64,000 bases of DNA from NCBI GenBank assembly GCA_023079485.1, contig CM041083.1, positions 167,669,400 to 167,733,399 on the forward strand, in the 5' to 3' direction. This stretch comes from Archilochus colubris (Eukaryota; Chordata; Aves; Apodiformes; Trochilidae). Position 1 is the first letter of the stretch; every line of letters begins with the position of its first letter. The notes under the pieces are model-generated. The model did not search any database. It was not told the DNA's origin and was given only the letters and a program-made list of their open reading frames with translations. This document shows positions 21,956 to 35,300 of this stretch, piece by piece. The position numbers were made by a program, and so were the translations under genes.

Positions 21956-24900
21956 TGAATGGACTTCATTTTTCCTTAAGCTGATGTGAACTGCACCTCA
22001 TATTAGTTAGGAAAATGTCTAAAACACAGAGCTCAGAATTAGCGCATATTTTTATTTCTGTGTTTTTAGAGCATTGGAATAGTTTGACATTCACAAAAAA
22101 CCCCAAAAACAAAACAAAACAAAAAACCCCGAAACAAAACAGAATTTTAGTGGAAAATGTCCATAGGAAAGTTTGGATCCTTGTAGGAAATGCATAATTC
22201 TCAAAGAATTCAGATACTCATTGCCAATAATCTCAGTGCTGAAATGTTAAACATTTATGAAAGCTTCTCTGATATTGGGACTTCCCTCTCCTAATTGTAT
22301 ATAATATTATTATAATCTTACTCCTTACTGTTATCATATACCTTATAACATTATACCTCCTCTGTATCTCCATCAGTTATCTGTGATAATTTACTTTTCC
22401 TGTCTGAGTAGTGAATTTCCATCATCATAGTGAAATTTGCAGAGTTAAAAGGCACATGTTAAAAGCTAATAATGTATCCCATTGTAAAATATATCTCACC
22501 ATGATGTTACAATCCAGGAAAAAAAAAAATATATATATGTATATACATTGCAACTCATTAAAATAATATAATAATGATAATAATTTCATTTAAAATATTT
22601 AAAATTACATGCAGCTCTCTGCATTGTAGGAGTAAGACAGGATGTACAGACTGCATGATGTATTCAGTGTTATTTTCAGCTTCATCTAATAAAATAATTG
22701 CACAGCTAAACATTGACTTTTAGAGCCACAAATGTATTTAGAAATTTTTTCTCATCTAAATCAATGGGAAGCAGGTGTCTAAAAGACTTACTGACTATAA
22801 TTTAGTATAGATAAGTATATTTTACTTATAATTGTCATCTGATGTTAACTACTGTACAACCGTAATATGAAACATTGATCTAATTTTCCATTTTCTACTC
22901 CTTATGATCTTTACTGAAGACTAATTTGCTCTAAAATTAAATTTGATTAAATGGAGTTGATAATATGGGAAAATGGGTTTTTTGCACTGAAATAAATAGC
23001 TGACCATTTAAAAAAACAAAACCAAAACCCACAATTAATTAAGAAAAAAAAAAAGAAAAGAGGCTATTTAAAATTAATAATAAAATAAATTTTCTAAACA
23101 AAAAAGTTTGCTGTAACTTCTGAAGCTTTAGGAAGCCAGACTCCTGAAGGAAGGAAAAGGAGTAAGACTCATTGATTTGCAAGGTGTTGGGTTTTTTTCT
23201 GAGCTATTAAAAATAGTTTTCTGTCTGTGTGTATACAGTACTGTCCAATATCACTTCTACCTTTATGTTGATTATGAATTTTAAAGTTGTTTCTGATATA
23301 GGAAAGGCTTAGGTTTATGATCATGCAGCAATGCTGTTTAACACCTACTTTTTAATGCTAAACATGACAGGTTAAAATAAATTTAAAAAAAAACAAACTC
23401 CTAAACTCCTGTAAAGGTGTTTACTCTCTGTAACAAAAACAAAAGCACTAAAATGTGAAGAAAATTACAATTAACTAATAACCTAAAACTTGATCTTGTT
23501 TTTCTGCCAGCACCAGTGGAATTCAGAAGATGGTCACATTCTCAAGACATATTGACTGAATAAAACACATACCTTTGATAACTGAGGAACTGGTCAAGGA
23601 TTAGACCTGACATGATGTAATTGACTTTGAAGGCTTAAAGAAGAATTTAGACCATTCTAACAACACAGAAATGCTGTCTAAGTAAATCAAATCAGTAAAA
23701 TCTTGTCTTAAATGAAAGCTCACAGTTGATAAAGGATACGTGCACAGGCATTATCCTAAAAGTAGTCACTTTGAGTGAATTCTTAAGGTAGCCAAACTTT
23801 TGAGAAACATATGTCAAACTAAATTTGAGTTTGTTGGAGAAAAAAAACAAAAAACAAAAACCAAGAAACAAGTTAAAATTAATTTATTTTGTTTTTCTAA
23901 TCCTGGAAAAAGCATTTTCTTCTTGTTTTCTATCCTGAAGAAATACTGGACTAGGTCATCATTGGTTACAAAAATTGGTTACAAAGCCTAAAAAGGGAGG
24001 ATTTTTAAAACTAACAACAAAACAAACCAAACAAACAAACCGACAAAAACAAAGAGAAAAACATCTTCTGGCTTTAGTTTCCTCAAAATTCAGTCTGAAG
24101 TTTTGTGACTTGTGAATGATTCTTTACATAGAAAGCATTTCTAATTTAACCCATAAGGACCGAGACTGGATTAATGTAGAAAGATTTCTTGTTATAGCTT
24201 TCCTGCTTTTTTGTAAAGGTCATTTTTCTCCATTTCCTTCACGGTTTTTGTACATTTTTCTCATTTTTTCTTTTTCCACAGTTACTCCTCCACAGGAAGA
24301 TGCCTTCTTTTCATGATAGAAAAAAATGGTTAGAGCAATCAGGATGTGGGAGATCAGATGAAAACCAAAATAGAGTATGTATGTATGATTTGAATGAATC
24401 TTGCCAGAGATTATTTTTTATTTGGTTTTATTTAGGTTCCGCTGTCATGAATAAGAACAAGATTGTCTTTATCTAAAGAAAGAATGTCTTTCAGGAGTCT
24501 TCTCAGAGTCAGAACTAACAAAAATGTGCCTTGGAATCAAATAGTGATCTGTGTTTTTCAAGTAAGTTAGTAGTCTGAGCCTCAGTGAATTTACTTTGAA
24601 AGTTGAATCAGAATTGATTAATGCTTAAATATTAACATTGGTTAGTAATTCCCAGTGTCATATCAGAGGAGATAGAAACTCATTTATAGCCTTTTCCAGA
24701 TACACTGTAAGGGTTAAAAAAATAGGTACAGTTTGGTACCATTTTCTGTAAAAATGTTAGCTATTTTGAGTTACGTCCACATCATACTAAATAAAAAGTG
24801 GTTTTTAACTCAACATATACAATGCAGCATTTTCCAAAGATTCAGCAATTTTCCCACTTGAGTTTTCTGAAAAAGATTCTGAATTCAGAGACCATCTAGT

Positions 24901-25998
24901 AAAATGTTGCTTAGCTGTGAAAATAAGCCTGAGGATGCTTTGCAAGCATTACAACAAACTAGCTAAATCATTGACAATAACCCATAACAGAAAGACTTCT
25001 AAATAGAAGACGATATGGGCTGGAAACCTTTCCTTTACTAGAAAAAATAGCAACAGGACAGGGATAAAGAGGTAAAAGAATAGATTTTGAAGACTTATTC
25101 TCTGTTCTGCAGATGGAGAGCATCATGTTTTTCACTTTCTAATGGCATTTCACAGCATTCCACTTGAGTTTTATTTCTGAATATTTTATTTTGAAATATT
25201 TTCTAAGCATATACAATTATGACTTAAAAGTGCTCCTCTACTTTTACCTCTGATAATGTTAATGAATATGTCAATTAAAAATATTGGATTAAAAGTTTAA
25301 CAACCACTGCTTATGTAAAGCATAAATGGCATGTTTGTGGTTTTATTTTCCAGATCTGACTACTTCCTTGTGTTCATCTAGACAATACAGATAGGTAAGA
25401 ATCTTTAAATTGGCTTTTTTGTTGTTCCCAGCAGTCAAACGGTTTCCCATGGGCAACTTTCTGTTCCTGTTTCACTGAATAAAACCACTGGATCTGACAA
25501 AAATGAGTAAATGCAGGTGTACTAGTTTTCTTGTCTCTGACCCTTCTGCTTTCTATTCCTTGCTGAGATTTCAGTAGAACACTAACATCTAGTTTACAGA
25601 ACAATGAAATTTTTAGTTTTATATTTATCACTATTATTTTTGTACATAGAGATGTATACAAAATAACCCATGGGAAAAAAGCAAACAATTGAAACTGTAA
25701 ACTTTAAAATCACCAAATCTGATAGCCATGCTAAATTTAAACACTTTTAGCAGTCTTTCTTTTCAGTTAAACTATATTTTGTGTCTAAAATTAAGCTTGA
25801 TGGTTGTAGGATCTTGACCTAAACACCTAAATATACTTAAATATACCTAAATATAGACCTGTACATGAGTTCTAACAATTCTTAATGGAATTTAACATAA
25901 ATAAATAAATAAATGAAATAGTGTTTGCTAATATGTGTGTTGTAAAGTACTGCATGAAAATCAAAAAAAGAAAAAGTTCAGTTCATTTTTACCCCGAT
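21956..25998. other. AT-rich unassigned DNA
   Basis: Four kilobases with no recognised gene or element. (ATAT)n near 22531, A/C-rich CAAAC words near 24015-24050 and (AAAT)n at 25898-25920 are the only simple structures. Confidence 0.55.
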
Positions 25999-26463
25999 TG
26001 TTAGATATCTACCAAGATTTGAGAAAAATCATGATGCAAACAAAATTTTATTATGCCTGGTCCCAAGGTACTCTGTAGTAAAAGAAAGGATATCAGTATT
26101 TTTGGCAAATTAGAAGGAATTCCAATGAGAACTCCCCTAATGTAAAAATGCCTGGGGGCCAGGGAGGCTCTCTGCTCACTCTCCACCAAATGCCTCCACA
26201 CCACCAACTTTCCACCAAGACAACCCTGTGATGGATTGGCAGATGCCAAATGGTAACAAGTTGGTCCTCTCTGCTGTCTGTCACCAGAACAGTCCTCCCC
26301 AGGTGGTGGCAGGCAGTGAGGGGAGTTGTAGAGGAGGCAGGAGGGGAAGCTGGACATGTGAGCCCTCTTTGGTGTGAGACCCTATTCCTTTATCATACAA
26401 GCCTTGACATTTTTGAAATACAAAAATTAAAACCTTGGCCATCATAAGAGTGACCTGCTAACA
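25999..26463 (-). mobile_element. Probable ERV-type LTR, minus strand
   Basis: A 465-bp block, GC-richer than its surroundings, bounded by TGTTAG at 25999 and CTAACA at 26458-26463, a 6-bp inverted pair of the TG...CA type. On the minus strand an AATAAA signal (26046-26051) sits about 47 bases before the end, where R/U5 of a short LTR would put it. No matching flanking duplication is seen (CCGAT versus TGCAG) and no other copy exists in the window. The alternative is an unrelated GC-rich segment with chance ends. Confidence 0.45.
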
Positions 26464-26508
26464 TGCAGGTGGGACAGAAGGTGGATTGGGAAAACTACAG
26501 GAGGGTTT

Positions 26509-26590
26509 TCCTCCCTTCCCTCCATTCTCTCTCTTTCTCCTTCTCTTTCTCTTTTCTCTGTCCTTCACTGTCTTCCTTTCTTTCCCTACC
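26509..26590 (+). repeat. Pyrimidine-rich (CT) tract
   Basis: TTCCTCCCTTCCCTCC then CTCTCTCTTTCTCC-type sequence, almost free of purines for 80 bases. Confidence 0.85.
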
Positions 26591-28316
26591 TCTCTGCAAT
26601 GCTGCATTTCTTCAATTTGGTGGTTCTTTCCATTAATTTCAAGCAAAAATATATGCAATATTTCTACTGAGTGTTTCTCAAATACCATCATTTTCATTTT
26701 CTTCCACTACAAAAGACAAATCTGTGCTCTGTGACAAGATGAAAACAGTCTTGGGAGCCAACCTTACTTATGCAAATGGATGTATGTTATTGCAAGGATG
26801 CATCTACTTTCACTTAAAACTCTCATAAGACAGTGGGTATTGTTCTACAATGGCTGCCTCCTGACCTGCAGATTCTGAGGAAGATAGTTAGTGAACCATA
26901 CACTAATGAAGTTCAGAGCGCCAATTACTGACTTGTTAATTTCTCCTTCAATGATGAGAAAATGCTTCCCAGGTGGGGATTTTGCATGTTAACACATGAC
27001 AAACCTAGTCATGTATTTTGTTACTGCACATTGCTTCCAGTAAAGTACTTACTCTCAAAATATTCTATTAAATTTTAAATTACCATCAAGTTAGAGCTTC
27101 TTATTTTAAAACTGCAGGATGGTTTATATTAAAAATATAAGAATATCTCTCTGGGGAAATGTGGATCATTCTCCTAAAGGAACTTTAATTAATTTACTTA
27201 GATTTCATATCCACTCTTTTACTCTGGGAACCCTTTGACATAACTTAAAATGCAAATATTAAAAATTCCCTAAATTATGGTGGAATTACAGGCTTTCCAA
27301 AGTGTGTTACATTTCTATAACCCCAAAAGGCAAACCATACAAATAAGAATGGGAACTGTTCTCCTTTTTGAACAGTTTTTTTAAATCCTTCTCTTTCTTC
27401 AAACACTGCAAATATATGCTGGTTTAGAACTCCACCCTGAAGACAATTAAAACTATATATTATCAACAAAGCAAAGACAAATAATATAGGAATAAATAAT
27501 GCCTGAATTTCCTATTGTAGTGTAACATACAGAGATGGAATACTGTGTTTCTGTCCAAAAGTGTCCCAGTGATGGAAACCCAAATGTTCTTATCCTGGTT
27601 CATCCTCACTGGCCTAGTAAACATGTAGAAGTACAAGAGGAATATGGTAGGAGAAGAACTTAATTTTGGCATAAAATAATAAGTTGGTTAGGTTTTTGGA
27701 ATAACAAATCTTGATTTTCTTGTGGATACAATGAATTTCAAAAGAAAATCAAAACTTCTAAGTTTTGATTAACACTTCTCTTTGTAATCAATAATGAGAA
27801 ATAGGCACATCTGAAGAATGATTTATCTATCTTGTATCAAAAATCAATGCTGAAATGAGAAGGATCAACACTCAAGATAATTGTTTTATTGTAGTAAAAA
27901 AAAAGAGGTTTATTTGGAATCAGCTTTTGAAATTAGACACCTATGGATTACGCCAGTTAAAACGATTTCCAAATGCATGTATTCATGACTTTTGTATGAT
28001 AGGTACAAATGTGTCCTAAATTCACACACTGGTTCAAAATTAGTTACCTTAAACCAGAATATCAATCAACTGGATATAAAAATAAATCATAGCAACAGCA
28101 TTTTATGCCTAGACAGGTTTAAAAACTGGATGACCATATGTGTTCCTTTAATATGAGGGCTTTTTTTGACAATCAATCACTTTTCAGGGAGTCTGTAGAT
28201 ATGCATCATTTAGAACTCACCCCTAAAAGTATGTGACTGGATAGCAAACTGTGAAAGCTCCATGTGTTACCATGACTTGGCCACCCATGGAGCCTAATTC
28301 TGGTTCAAGAACAACA

Positions 28317-28370
28317 GTAATAGTTATACAGTGCTCTTCATACAGGAGGTCTCACAGTCCTTTATAATGG
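28317..28370 (+). mobile_element. Possible ancient SINE/L2-type tail
   Basis: ATAGTTATACAGTGCTCTTC, then AGGAGGTCTCACAGTCCTTTATAA. This recalls the AGCGCTTTTCAT, GATCTCAAAGCGCTTTACAA signature shared by tails of old amniote SINEs and related LINEs. The downstream part that should contain a GGGGAAACTGAGGCA-like block is not convincing. Confidence 0.35.
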
Positions 28371-30954
28371 GAAATACAGCAAGCAAGAAGCTGAAAAACT
28401 CTCTACCAAAAGCCCCTACCAAAGTACTGGATTTCAATCTAGCTATAGCAAACAGCGGGGCCTTAGAGCCTTTTTGGATGATTGAAGACTTTGAGTCTAG
28501 AAGTATGGCAGTGCATAACAGGGAAGAAAAAATACTTTCTCTCATTTGACCTTAAAAAACCAAAAGATTGAACATTCCATAGTCTGTGCTCTGCAGGGCT
28601 GAGGAGGACAACAGGGAACTATGAATTCACAAACACTGAAGCTGTATAAAGCCCAAAGACAATGCATGGGAAAAGATAAATAAACTGGAAATTGCTCACA
28701 CAACCATTGTGGAAACTCCAGTTCTAGAGCAACACAATAACTTTTTCTGTGTTACTAAAAAGGTTTATGATAGAAATTTAAACTAATAAATTTTTTTTCA
28801 GAAACTGAATTCATTAAAAATCTAAAAAAGGACAGTGAATTACAAAGTTTCTCAATATCATTGAGTCTGATATTTTAAACCTGTGAATGGAGAAGAGAGA
28901 AAAGGGGGGACAGGGAGCAAGTGAGAGTGCCAGGACTCTCTGGATTCTTTGAAAGTGCCAGAAAGAATTCACCTAGAATAATATGGAATAGAAGTTAAAG
29001 AGAAAAAAATATATTTAAAGTACTTTAAGATTTGTGGCATGATGAAGACAAAAAAAATAATCTTACAAATTCACCCCGCAGTTAGGATCTGGGAAATTGG
29101 AATGATATATTTGGACCCAAATAACATATTTATGGCATAGGTGAATCCATATTTTTAACAAATTGAAGATTTTCAATGGTGTTGAATTCTTGGGAACAGA
29201 TTTTCTGCCTTTGTCAGCCATTGCAGTGTTACCAAAGACCAGTTTGTTTTAGCCCATCAGATTAATTGAGTAGGCATCCCTAGTAGCTTTTCTGTTTCTT
29301 TAGGATAGAGCATATATATTTTCAATTGTGTGATGTGATCAAATTGTTTCAGGCTGTAGATAGAGTGAGACTTGTTTTGGTTATTCCCAGATGGAGTGTA
29401 ATCCCCTGGGAAGTCACATCCAACAGTCATAATTTAGAGAAATACCTTAATTGTTCAAATTCATGCAAATGTGGGAACACTTTAGAGTTTTATGTACCTG
29501 AAGATGTAATCAGCCTTTTGGTAACTGTGTTCCCAATACATAGATACTTAGAACTGTGAAGAAACTTCTCCAAATGGTTTTAGTTTTCAAAAACATGATA
29601 ATCAGTACATTATTTTTCCTCACAGAAAATAAACAGAAGAATCCTTAGCTTAAAAAAGATCATTTATTTCATGTATTATGATGAAGATAACGACACTTGG
29701 TCTCAGATCTGCTAGACGTGCCTAATAGGTAAACTTCTAATTGATTATTGGGTTACCATCTGGAATTTAGGAACCAAACCAAAAAATACATTTGAATGCT
29801 AGCGAAGGCAGTGTAATAGTGCTAAGGTTCCCTTTATTCTTTTTATTGAGTCTTCTGTATTGTTCAAGGTATTATATCAATGCATTAGCTAGAGATGGAT
29901 CTGCTAATTCTTAGTTTGCCCACCTCCCAGTGACCTATTCTCATCCCAGAGTCTCTGTTCCCCATTCTATTTTGCTAGAATTCTCTCATGCATCATCGTC
30001 CCAATAAAACCCTTAAAAAGCTAGGTCAGGAGCAGTCTTAAATTATTTTAATTTCTAATGAAGCAGAGAATAAACAACACTATAGGGACTGAGAAACGCT
30101 CTAACAAAGAATTGAGGTCAATGAGTACGTAGATTTCTCTGGACCTGTACAATACTGAGTGACAGAAACTTACATCGTAAAGAATTTGCATAGATGAATT
30201 TCTTTCCTCTTTCTTTTCATAAGAGCTGTAGTAGCTTCTTGTGGGCAGAAGCATTAGGAGAAAAAAATTGATATCTATTAAACAATTTCTAGACACCACA
30301 GATGTGTGGGTGAACACATTGTGTGCAAAAATGAAGACTCAATCTGGGAAGGCAGATCTCCAGATAGATTTATATTTTTGAAGTATTACAATGAAACAAC
30401 ACCATAGTTCAAGCTACTTTGAAAACTTGAGAACCGTATTTCAGGCTTTTTTAGTTAAGGCTTTTTTGGGTAGTACTGGTTTTTGGTGGTTTCCTCTCAT
30501 GCTGTTTATGGGTAACATACAGCAGTGATCAGAACTCCAGCTGTGTCCCTTCCTCCTGACTTACAATTTTATGTCTAAATACATTAAGGAACAACAGAAT
30601 TCTGTGGGTTTTATTCAAAACAGAGAAATCTAAAGAGATTATGTGTTACTGAATGATACTTTAGAAATCAGCAGAACCTAATTCTTAAACATATCTGTTC
30701 TGCTGCTTGAGACCCCAGGCTAATGAGATCTTTTGCCTTGTCATGCAAGGTGTTATCACACAGTACTCTTCCAGATCTGTGTTCCTAGTAGATGTCACCA
30801 TGTGATTCATCAGATATCAGCCAACTGAGATGCCAGTAGCAACATTTTCTCCTTGACAGCTTCAGATAATTTCAGTTCATTTATGTTGGAGAACTGGCAG
30901 CAAGTTTTTGTACGAGACTTTATACAGTAATTATAACTTTATCAAGTACATAGC

Positions 30955-32394
30955 TGTGGTGGGTTACCCTGGCCAGCAGCTAAGAACCCACATGGCCACT
31001 CTACCTCCTTTCACCCAATGGGATGAGAGAGAACACAACCAAGAGAGATACATCTCACGGGTTAAGATATAGTTTACTAAATGAAAGAAAGAGAGGGGAA
31101 AAAAATAAAGGGAATCATTCACCTATTCCCACAAGCAAAACAGTACCCTGCCAGTGTCTGGCGCACAGCCACCACGGAAGACAAACCCTTCACCTTCTTT
31201 TTCGTCTACATCATTTTTTATCACCGAATGTGACATCATGTGGTATAGAATATCAGTTTTGACCAGCATGGATCATATGTCCTGTCTATGTCCTCACCCA
31301 GTTTCTTGATCATGCCCAGCCAACTTGCTGTGGGGGGAAGAGTGAGAAAAGAAAATTCCCTGTGTATTGGGATTTTGTGGCAAAATTTTCATATGGGCAG
31401 GACTGCAGAAAACTCTGCAGCCCCCAAGATCAGTGAAGAAGGAGGGGAAAGAGTCTCTTCAGGCACAAGGTAGGAGATTCCTTTGTAGTCTGTCAAGACA
31501 ATGGTGAGGCAGGCTGTTCCACTTCAGCCCATGGAGGTTGATAGTGGAGCAGATATCCGTAAGTGTCCCATAGAAAACCCCACACTGGAGCAGATGTATG
31601 ATACTGAAAGAAGCTGCGCCCCATATGGATCCCATGCAGTGGCAGGGTTCTGGCAAAAACTTCAGTCCATAGAGAGGAGGTCATGCAAGAACAGATTTTC
31701 TGGATGGGCTTGTGACCTCGTGGGGGATCCTCTAAGGATCATTCTGTTCCAGAAGGACTGCATCCTGTGGAAAGGACCCATGCTGCAGCTATTCATGAAA
31801 AACTTAATCCCATGGGAAAGATCCACACTAGAGAAGTTCATAAAAAATTGTGTTTCCTGTGCATGGAACCCGATGCTGGATCAGAGTAAGAGTGTGAGGA
31901 GGTGGGATCAGCAGCAGTATGTTATTAACTGACCCTCATTCCCTGTACCCCTGTGTCTCTCAGAAGGGAGGAGGTAGAGAAAGTCAGGACTCAAGTTGAG
32001 CCCAGAAAAAAGGAAATGCTTGGGGGAGAGAGTATCATGATTTGGTTTTTGTTCTTCTTTATCCTACTCTGATTTGATTGGTAACAAATTAAATTAATTT
32101 TCCCCAAGCGGAGCCTATCTTGCCCATGGTGGTAACTGGCAAGTGGTACCCCTGCCCTTATCTGAACCCGCAAATTTTTTGACATATTTTCTCCCCTGTG
32201 TTTTCAATGAAGTGGGAGTGATAGAACAGCTTGGTGGGCACGTCGAGGATGCTCAAGGTCTTCCCAACACACTGACAGTGGGTAAGCTCTTACCAGTAAT
32301 AACCAAAACTCTGGTGTGTTATCAATATCCAAGAAACAGCATCATCTGGGCTACTGTGAAGAAAATTGACTCCACTCCAATGAGACCAAGTACA
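30955..32394 (-). mobile_element. Outer solo LTR, split by a second LTR
   Basis: Minus-strand avian ERV-type LTR in two pieces, 30955-31360 and 32272-32394, together 529 bp. The left piece starts TGTGGTGGGTTACCCTGGCC. It then has the ATCTCACGGGTTAAGATATAG block (family: TTATCTCAACCCACGAG reversed), TGACATCATGTGGTATAGAATATC and CCAGTTTCTTG. The right piece has TGTTATCAATATCCAAG, CTACTGTGAAGAAAATTGACTC and ends GACCAAGTACA. This is the reverse of the family 5' end, which reads on through GAGTTAATTTTCTTCCTAGTAGC. Flanks ATAGC (30950-30954) and ATAGT (32395-32399) are a 5-bp target duplication with one mismatch, supporting the boundaries. There are no retroviral genes. Confidence 0.75.
31361..32271 (+). 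mobile_element. Inner solo LTR nested in the outer LTR
   Basis: Plus-strand LTR of the 15.2-kb family, from TGTGTATTGGGATTTTGTGG at 31361 to TTCCCAACACA at 32271 (TGTGT...ACACA-like symmetry). Shared blocks: CAGTGAAGAAGGAGG, GGTGAGGCAGGCTGTTCC, CACTGGAGCAG modules, GGAAAGGACCCATGCTGCAG, GGAGGAGGTAGAGAAAGTCAGG, TTTGATTGGTAACAAATTAAATTAATTTTCCCC and CTTGGTGGGCACG. The AATAAA signal has mutated to AACAAA. The 143-codon frame 31501-31932 merely reads through the tandem modules. No exact target duplication was found (left TTCCC, right CTGAC). Confidence 0.8.
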
Positions 32395-35300
32395 ATAGTT
32401 CAGTGGAAAAGCAATCGCTTACATTATAAAAATGCTATTTTTTCTAAGGAAATCAAATCCATAGTAAGAGAAAGTTGGCATGTCAAACAGATATTCTAAC
32501 AGATAAATCCCTATATTTTTTCCAATAGGAGTACAGAATGTCTTCCTCCACTCTCTTCACTGCTTAGTGAAGATGAACTTATATATTTTTTACTTAAAAT
32601 AATGAAGCTTACTCCTTATATTCTGCTCTTTCTCTGTCTAAAAGAGAACATATATATATATATATATATATCAAGTATTACTATAATATTATACATGGGA
32701 TGAAGCACTAGATCAGAACACTTTTTAACTCAGTGGATGATTTAATATTTCCAGTGACATACTGATTATGAGGCAGTATCAGTGATTCTTGAATTTCTTT
32801 ATAATAGCATTGTAACCTTTATGAATGGTTGGCTCTTTGTGCTAATGATGTAAGAAGTTCACAGATGCAGTTCTCTGGTGGTGAGAGGTGCTAGTTTGGA
32901 TGGTTGCTCTTTTTTATGGTTTGATCCAAAATCCATTAATACCTGTGGAACATCTTTCATAATCAGAGGTCAACATGCTCCAAAGGGTTTGCAAGACTGA
33001 GCTGAATTACTGGATGTACTTCCCAAGTTATTGTGAAGAATTTTATGATGTCCTAGTAAAAAATTCTATAAAGTTTTATCAAAAGCCTTAGCTGGTATTG
33101 ACAACTATAAACTACAAAACCACTTCTGAGATTTCTGACTTTTTACTTCAAAATAATATTAAAGTGGTGTGAAAGGATGCCTAGGGAAAATAAGACTTTT
33201 AAAAGTATTTTATAAATAGATAAATAAATACGTGCATACATACTTTAAAATAAATAATATTTCAGTAATTTTCCCTTCAAAATTCACAAAGATTTGCCAC
33301 AAATGTGAGAACCAGCCTACACATGACATCGTATTATATGTCTCTTTCCTAAATTGTAATTTATCAGTTTTACTAGCTTCAGTTTATGCTGTTGATTTGG
33401 TTCTAAGAACAATAAAACGAGAGACAGGTTAATGAAGGCGAATATAGTAAGTGCCAGTTACTGAAAAGAATATTTTTCATGATTAAGTTCTCACCCTGAG
33501 AAATCCACAGTTGCTTTGCTTAGTTATTTATGTATTTACTTATTTATTTATTTTGTTTAACTGTTGAGGTTCTGAGATACAAATATGCAAACTAATCTAT
33601 GCAATTTTATTTTTAATAGCAAGGAGACCATACAGTATCTGTGTTTGTTTATGCTGATAGAGAAATAGGACATACAAAAGTATCTAGCTAAACTTCCAGT
33701 TATGGTAGCCAGTATAGATTTTTTAAAGCATTTTGATTGGTTTTAATGAGACGCACAAGTTGTTTCATGTGATGTGATATTTTGTTTCATGACTAGCTGA
33801 CTACAGTTCTTTATAATCAGATTTCCAGTGTACATACTTTGTAAAACGAGCTTGTTATGAATATTCTTAATACTCAATTAAAAATTAATGTTTCTAGGAA
33901 ATCATCAGAACAAGCATCAGAAGAATGGAAATTAGGGGTCTTAATCAAGAGACTGAAATTCTGATTTTTTTATGGTTTTACAGTGAATATTCACACTACT
34001 ATTTTAAACATATTATCTATTATCACTGCCAATTCCTGTTTGAGCTAGTCAAGCAAAAGAACAAAATATGATGCTGAGCATCCATGAACACATATGAAAT
34101 ATATACAATTTATCAAAGTCTGCTTATATCTAGCAAGCTTCTCAGGCTGTACTGTAACAAGAAAACTTGCAAAAAGAATACAGAAATGAATCCTAAATCC
34201 CATCTAACTGCTTATTTAAGGCACTTCAGTGTTTGAAGGGAAGAGAATTCAAGAAAAAGTGTATTGTTTCTTAAAGATCCTTTCTGCATTTCATTACACC
34301 TCTGGCTTAGTAAAATGTCTGGAAACTAAATGTGTTAATGATCTTCTTTAAGTTGCTATAAATACATAAAGCACAACTGTTGTTCTTGCTTTATGATGAA
34401 ATATTTTTCAGCTAAAGCCAATTATATTTGCAATGGCTTATCACAGCAATTATATGAAGCAGCAGGCCAGTCAGTAATGACTTTTTTGTTAGGGGACTGC
34501 TAAGAACACTTCCAGCAGAGCTCCATTACCTGGATTACAATCACAGTTTTAAATTAGGTACCAATGCAAGTAATTTAGTTTTGTTTTTGTACTTAATTGG
34601 TCATTAACTTGTTCATGCCAATAATTTTATTTCTATGCCACTCACTCATTAAATACTCCCTGAAACATCTATCCAAAAGCATTTCTTGCAGCTAAAGAAG
34701 AAGAAATTCCTTATAAAATATTTCTGTGTCTGCATGCCACCTTTATTTCCTCGTGAACAAATCTGAGTGGCATAGTATTTGTTTTTCCACCCTAGTAACT
34801 GTGCAGTCATTAACACAGGTCAATAAGAGCCTGGTAATTGCTGTTCTTGATTGAGCAATATTCTTATGTGGTCCAGCATCTTGCTGGTGTCTGTAGCTAG
34901 AACCATATGCTTGCAAAGTTGAAATGGACAGTTATGCAAGAAGTTTCCTGAGAGGGAAGATTTTTTCCCGTTTCCAATGGCTACCTGTTGTTTGATGCCC
35001 TGAAATAAGAGTTTCTTATTTTTTTTTCTCCTAGAAAAAAAAAAAAAAAAGAAAAGAGAAAGAAATCTAATTCCATGTAAATGTAAAAGCTCTCATTATC
35101 CATATAAATGTTTAATCCTTTTTAAAATTCTACTAATCTTTAAGGCCTCAATGATATTTTTGTGGCAAGGAGCTCTCTAGGTTAATTATGCATGTGCAAC
35201 AAAGTATATCCTTTTATCAGTTTTAAATTTAAATCCCGTCTATTTACTGCTACCCACAGGAACTTCATAAATCTGTATTGTGCAATTTTCTGCTCCATCC

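Larger units (their letters stand above)
26464..30954. other. AT-rich unassigned DNA
   Basis: No gene recognised. It includes a pyrimidine-rich tract at 26509-26590 and an ancient-SINE-like motif at 28317-28370 (listed). Overlapping 72/73-codon frames on both strands at 28324-28549 coincide with that motif and are not credible genes. Confidence 0.5.

Noticed and set aside
31501..31932. 143-codon frame in the inner LTR
   Set aside because: It reads through the reiterated LTR modules and has no known domain. The related LTR at 15.2 kb does not keep the frame.
31356..32265. TTCCC at 31356-31360 and 32261-32265 as target duplication of the inner LTR
   Set aside because: Using the second TTCCC would end the LTR before its family-typical ACACA terminus, so the match is probably chance.
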